Source: a virus. Taken from it: a stretch of 50,694 nt of DNA. Location: the IMG/VR virus record IMGVR_UViG_3300045136_000360, positions 1-50,694 of that record. One strand, 5' to 3'. Below are positions 48,895-50,694 of this stretch, piece by piece. The notes beneath the pieces are model-generated. The model searched no databases. It worked only from the letters and a program-made list of their open reading frames with translations, and was not told the origin of the DNA. The position numbers and the translations under genes were made by a program. The first letter of the stretch is position 1, and each line of letters starts with the position of its first letter.

Positions 48895-49013
48895 GCGTGC
48901 TGACCGAGGAGGAGGCGCGTGCCGCCTGGGGTCGGGAGGGGTTCCACCGGGTGGCCCCCTGGTGTGGCCTGGGGGACGTGGTGGCGGTTCGCGAGCAGCT
49001 ATTGGAGGGATAG
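48888..49013 (+). CDS. 41-residue protein after the duplicated promoter
   Basis: ATG 48888 follows the same leader and ribosome site as the AAA+ gene. The product, MGRVLTEEEARAAWGREGFH..., is short and ends 4 nt before the DUF3150-like GTG. The leader duplication may have placed a strong start here. Unknown function. Confidence 0.5.
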   Translation: MGRVLTEEEARAAWGREGFHRVAPWCGLGDVVAVREQLLEG

Positions 49014-49017
49014 GACC

Positions 49018-50223
49018 GTGGCAACTGACGTGCAGGAGATGGTGACGGACGCGGGGGTGCGGTCGGTGGACGCTCGGGCGCTGATGCAGGACGGCGTGGT
49101 GGCGCGGGTGCGGATTCAGCGCTGGCGGCCCTATGCCGGACTGGATGAGGCCGACCTGGGCCTGCCGGCGATGGACGACGAGGAGAAGCGGCGGGTGCGC
49201 CGGGTGATCGACCTGGGGCGGAAGCTGCTGGTCACGCCCGAGTGGGAGCGCCGGGTGCACAAGGATGAGGAGGCGATCCGGGGCGTGCTGGAGCGCAACA
49301 GCTTCAACATCGGGGGGGCGCGGTTCATTCCGGCGCGGTCGTACCTGCGCTGGAAGGCCGAGCACGCGGCGGCCGTGCAGCGGCTGCTGGAGACCAGGGA
49401 CGCGATGGTGGCCGCCTGGGATGAGATCGGGGAGACGTTGCGGGCTGAGTTCGCTCGGGCGGCCGACGTTGCCTATCGCAATGCCTCGGCGGTGAGCGGC
49501 GAGGTTGCCGCGATGGGGCCGGTCGCCTTCCGGGAGGAGTACGTGGGGCGGGTGATGGCCCTGCGGCCCGGCCCGGAGGCGGTGGCGCAGTCGTTCTCGG
49601 TGACGGTGGAACTGGACTACCTGGACTCCAGCGCGGCCCCGGCGGGTCCGGTGGCCGAGCAGCCTGGGACGGCTCGGGAGATGATGGCCGCCGACGTGGC
49701 CGCCGACGTGGCGAGACGGCGGGAGGCGCTGGCCGAGGGGTTCCTGCGGGACGTGCTGGCGCAGATCGGGGAGATGGTCTACCAGGCGGCCGGGGATGTG
49801 CTGGGCAGCCTGGCCCGCAACGGCCGGCTGACCGGGAGCAGCGCCCGTCAGCTCGAGAACCTGGCGCGGCAGGAGCCATTGCTGACCTTCGCCGACGACC
49901 CGGAGATGGCAGCGATCGTCGGGCAGGTGAAGCGGATCGTGGACACGCCGGCCGAGGCGCGGGAGGCGGGGGAGATCGCCAGGGTGCTGCGGGCGGTGGC
50001 GGTGCTGGCCCGGCGGCAACTGATCGACCTGGGCCGGGACGTGGACAGCCTGCGGGAGTTGGGCGTGCCCGACCGGCCAAGCGAGGCCGCGGTGCGGGAG
50101 GCGCGGGACCTGCTGCTGCCGGCCTCGGCGCAGATGACGCTCGACCAGGCGGAGATGGGCGAGCTCGACCCCGGCGCGATCGTGGCTCCCGATCTGGAGC
50201 AGGAGGATCGGGACCTGGGGTGA
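49018..50223 (+). CDS. DUF3150-like protein
   Basis: A 401-residue product from GTG 49018. Largely helical and acidic: VRIQRWRPYAGLDEADLGLP, KRRVRRVIDLGRKLL, RGVLERNSFNIGGARFIPARSYLRW, then long helices. Sequence pattern and neighbourhood (next to an AAA+ gene) recall DUF3150 proteins, which pair with MoxR-like ATPases and VWA proteins in phages and bacteria. A VWA partner would be expected downstream but the CRISPR array begins at 50269. The family call is tentative. Confidence 0.55.
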   Translation: MATDVQEMVTDAGVRSVDARALMQDGVVARVRIQRWRPYAGLDEADLGLPAMDDEEKRRVRRVIDLGRKLLVTPEWERRVHKDEEAIRGVLERNSFNIGGARFIPARSYLRWKAEHAAAVQRLLETRDAMVAAWDEIGETLRAEFARAADVAYRNASAVSGEVAAMGPVAFREEYVGRVMALRPGPEAVAQSFSVTVELDYLDSSAAPAGPVAEQPGTAREMMAADVAADVARRREALAEGFLRDVLAQIGEMVYQAAGDVLGSLARNGRLTGSSARQLENLARQEPLLTFADDPEMAAIVGQVKRIVDTPAEAREAGEIARVLRAVAVLARRQLIDLGRDVDSLRELGVPDRPSEAAVREARDLLLPASAQMTLDQAEMGELDPGAIVAPDLEQEDRDLG

Positions 50224-50268
50224 GCCGTTGGGAGAACAGGCGGTGCGGCCCCGGAGCGCGATCGGCGC
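50220..50268 (+). CDS. Truncated start of the next phage gene at the junction
   Basis: GTG 50220 overlaps the preceding TGA and opens a frame (VSRWENRRCGPGARSA) that runs straight into the first repeat of the right array. Only ~16 codons are phage. The last ~35 nt before 50269 may double as a spacer. Included as a partial gene; the start could be spurious. Confidence 0.3.
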
Positions 50269-50694
50269 GTCGCACCCGGCCGCGGGGTCGGGTGAGGATT
50301 GAAACCGGTGGAGGGGGTGGCGTGCGCCAGTGCAGGGACGTCGCACCCGGCCGCGGGGTCGGGTGAGGATTGAAACGCCAGCCCGCGGATGGCTGCCTCC
50401 CCGAGCTTGAGTCGCACCCGGCCGCGGGGTCGGGTGAGGATTGAAACAAACCCTGAGATCGCGTCATTGATGCCTTTGCCGCCGACTGTCGCACCCGGCC
50501 GCGGGGTCGGGTGAGGATTGAAACGGCCTTGATACCCCGGATGGCGGTATCGAAGCCCGTCGCACCCGGCCGCGGGGTCGGGTGAGGATTGAAACGGCGG
50601 CGAACTGGGTGCCGTAGCCGAGCGCCGCCAGGTCGCACCCGGCCGCGGGGTCGGGTGAGGATTGAAACCAGACCCGCCGGCGCGCCCGCGGCCC
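50269..50694 (+). CRISPR. CRISPR array, right piece (6 repeats, 5 full spacers)
   Basis: Repeats start at 50269, 50340, 50411, 50488, 50559 and 50632. They are identical to the left array but on the opposite strand (GTCGCACCCG...ATTGAAAC on +). Spacers are 34-40 nt; 50669-50694 is an incomplete last spacer. Spacer 50525-50558 exactly matches the terminase gene (13130-13163, opposite strand). Spacer 50596-50631 is shared with the left array. No leader or cas genes. Both arrays point outward from the phage, with their presumed leader-proximal ends at the phage junctions. Confidence 0.98.

Noticed and set aside
1-50694. A CRISPR system encoded by the phage itself
   Set aside because: No cas genes, no leader, and two spacers that would target the phage's own essential genes. 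A phage-owned system would be suicidal, so the arrays are more likely the host's.
1-50694. Terminal inverted repeats of a linear phage genome (both ends carry the same repeat in inverted orientation)
   Set aside because: Only the 37-nt repeats and one 36-nt spacer are shared. The other spacers differ, and phage genes at both junctions are cut, so these are not genome termini.
1-50694. A temperate prophage with integrase and att sites
   Set aside because: No integrase, excisionase, repressor or duplicated att core was recognised. The operator system suggests regulation but not by itself lysogeny.
1-50694. tRNA or other stable RNA genes
   Set aside because: No cloverleaf with the usual T-loop GTTCGANTC and CCA-type end was found by eye. 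A covariance-model search would be needed to exclude them fully.

Overview
The window is a GC-rich (roughly two-thirds G+C by eye) dsDNA tailed-phage genome segment, with siphovirus-type long-tail genes, bounded on both sides by pieces of a host CRISPR array. Nearly all phage genes lie on the + strand, tightly packed with many ATGA/GTGA overlaps. No integrase, immunity repressor, DNA polymerase, cas gene, tRNA or rRNA was recognised. The host is probably a GC-rich, possibly thermophilic bacterium (Chloroflexota/Thermomicrobia-like or actinobacterial). That is inferred only from composition and the style of the endolysin and virion proteins, and is weak.

Layout. 1-493: CRISPR array reading on the - strand (7 repeats). 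494-1293: junction, a broken minus-strand gene fragment, a sigma70-like promoter with an operator, and a small membrane protein. 1316-4415: replication-initiator-like protein carrying an internal iteron/AC-rich block, small genes, an ECF-like sigma factor, and a gene cut in two by one solitary CRISPR repeat (4135-4171). 4439-8896: two-domain endolysin, small proteins, a decayed methyltransferase, a VRR-NUC nuclease, a metallophosphoesterase and a ParB-like protein. 9090-12001: a 7-deazaguanine DNA-modification cassette (DpdA-like transglycosylase, a possible T-fold protein, QueD, QueE, FolE). 12017-26661: head module (small and large terminase, portal fused to a zincin, a giant MuF/kinase-like protein, a ChaB/2H-phosphoesterase/protease/scaffold polyprotein, decoration protein, major capsid protein). 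26745-35203: connector and tail genes, including a tail-assembly chaperone pair with a -1 slippery site, and a 1030-residue tape measure protein. 35262-42700: tail hub/propeller protein, beta-helix tailspike, lectin-like fibre, holin-like membrane proteins, ending in an intrinsic terminator. 42803-50268: accessory/early-type region with sliding-clamp-like, AAA+ ATPase and DUF3150-like proteins, driven by a repeated promoter-operator module. 50269-50694: second CRISPR array piece, reading on the + strand (6 repeats).

How it fits together. A recurrent operator (half-sites of the type GAYAC / GTRTC / GATRC phased with CTAG cores) recurs before several transcription units, often just downstream of a TTGACA-N17-GATACT promoter, so one regulator probably controls the phage regulon. 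The deazaguanine cassette would make DNA resistant to restriction enzymes, next to two decayed methyltransferase-like genes.

The most striking structure is the CRISPR-phage relationship. One spacer in each terminal array is an exact copy of a segment of this same phage (tape measure gene; large terminase gene). The two arrays share one spacer. A lone repeat sits in a phage gene whose central part is missing. My preferred reading is that host arrays target this phage, and that identical spacers created crossover points between phage and array sequence, in assembly or in reality. An RNA anti-CRISPR-like solitary repeat is the exciting alternative for 4135-4171.
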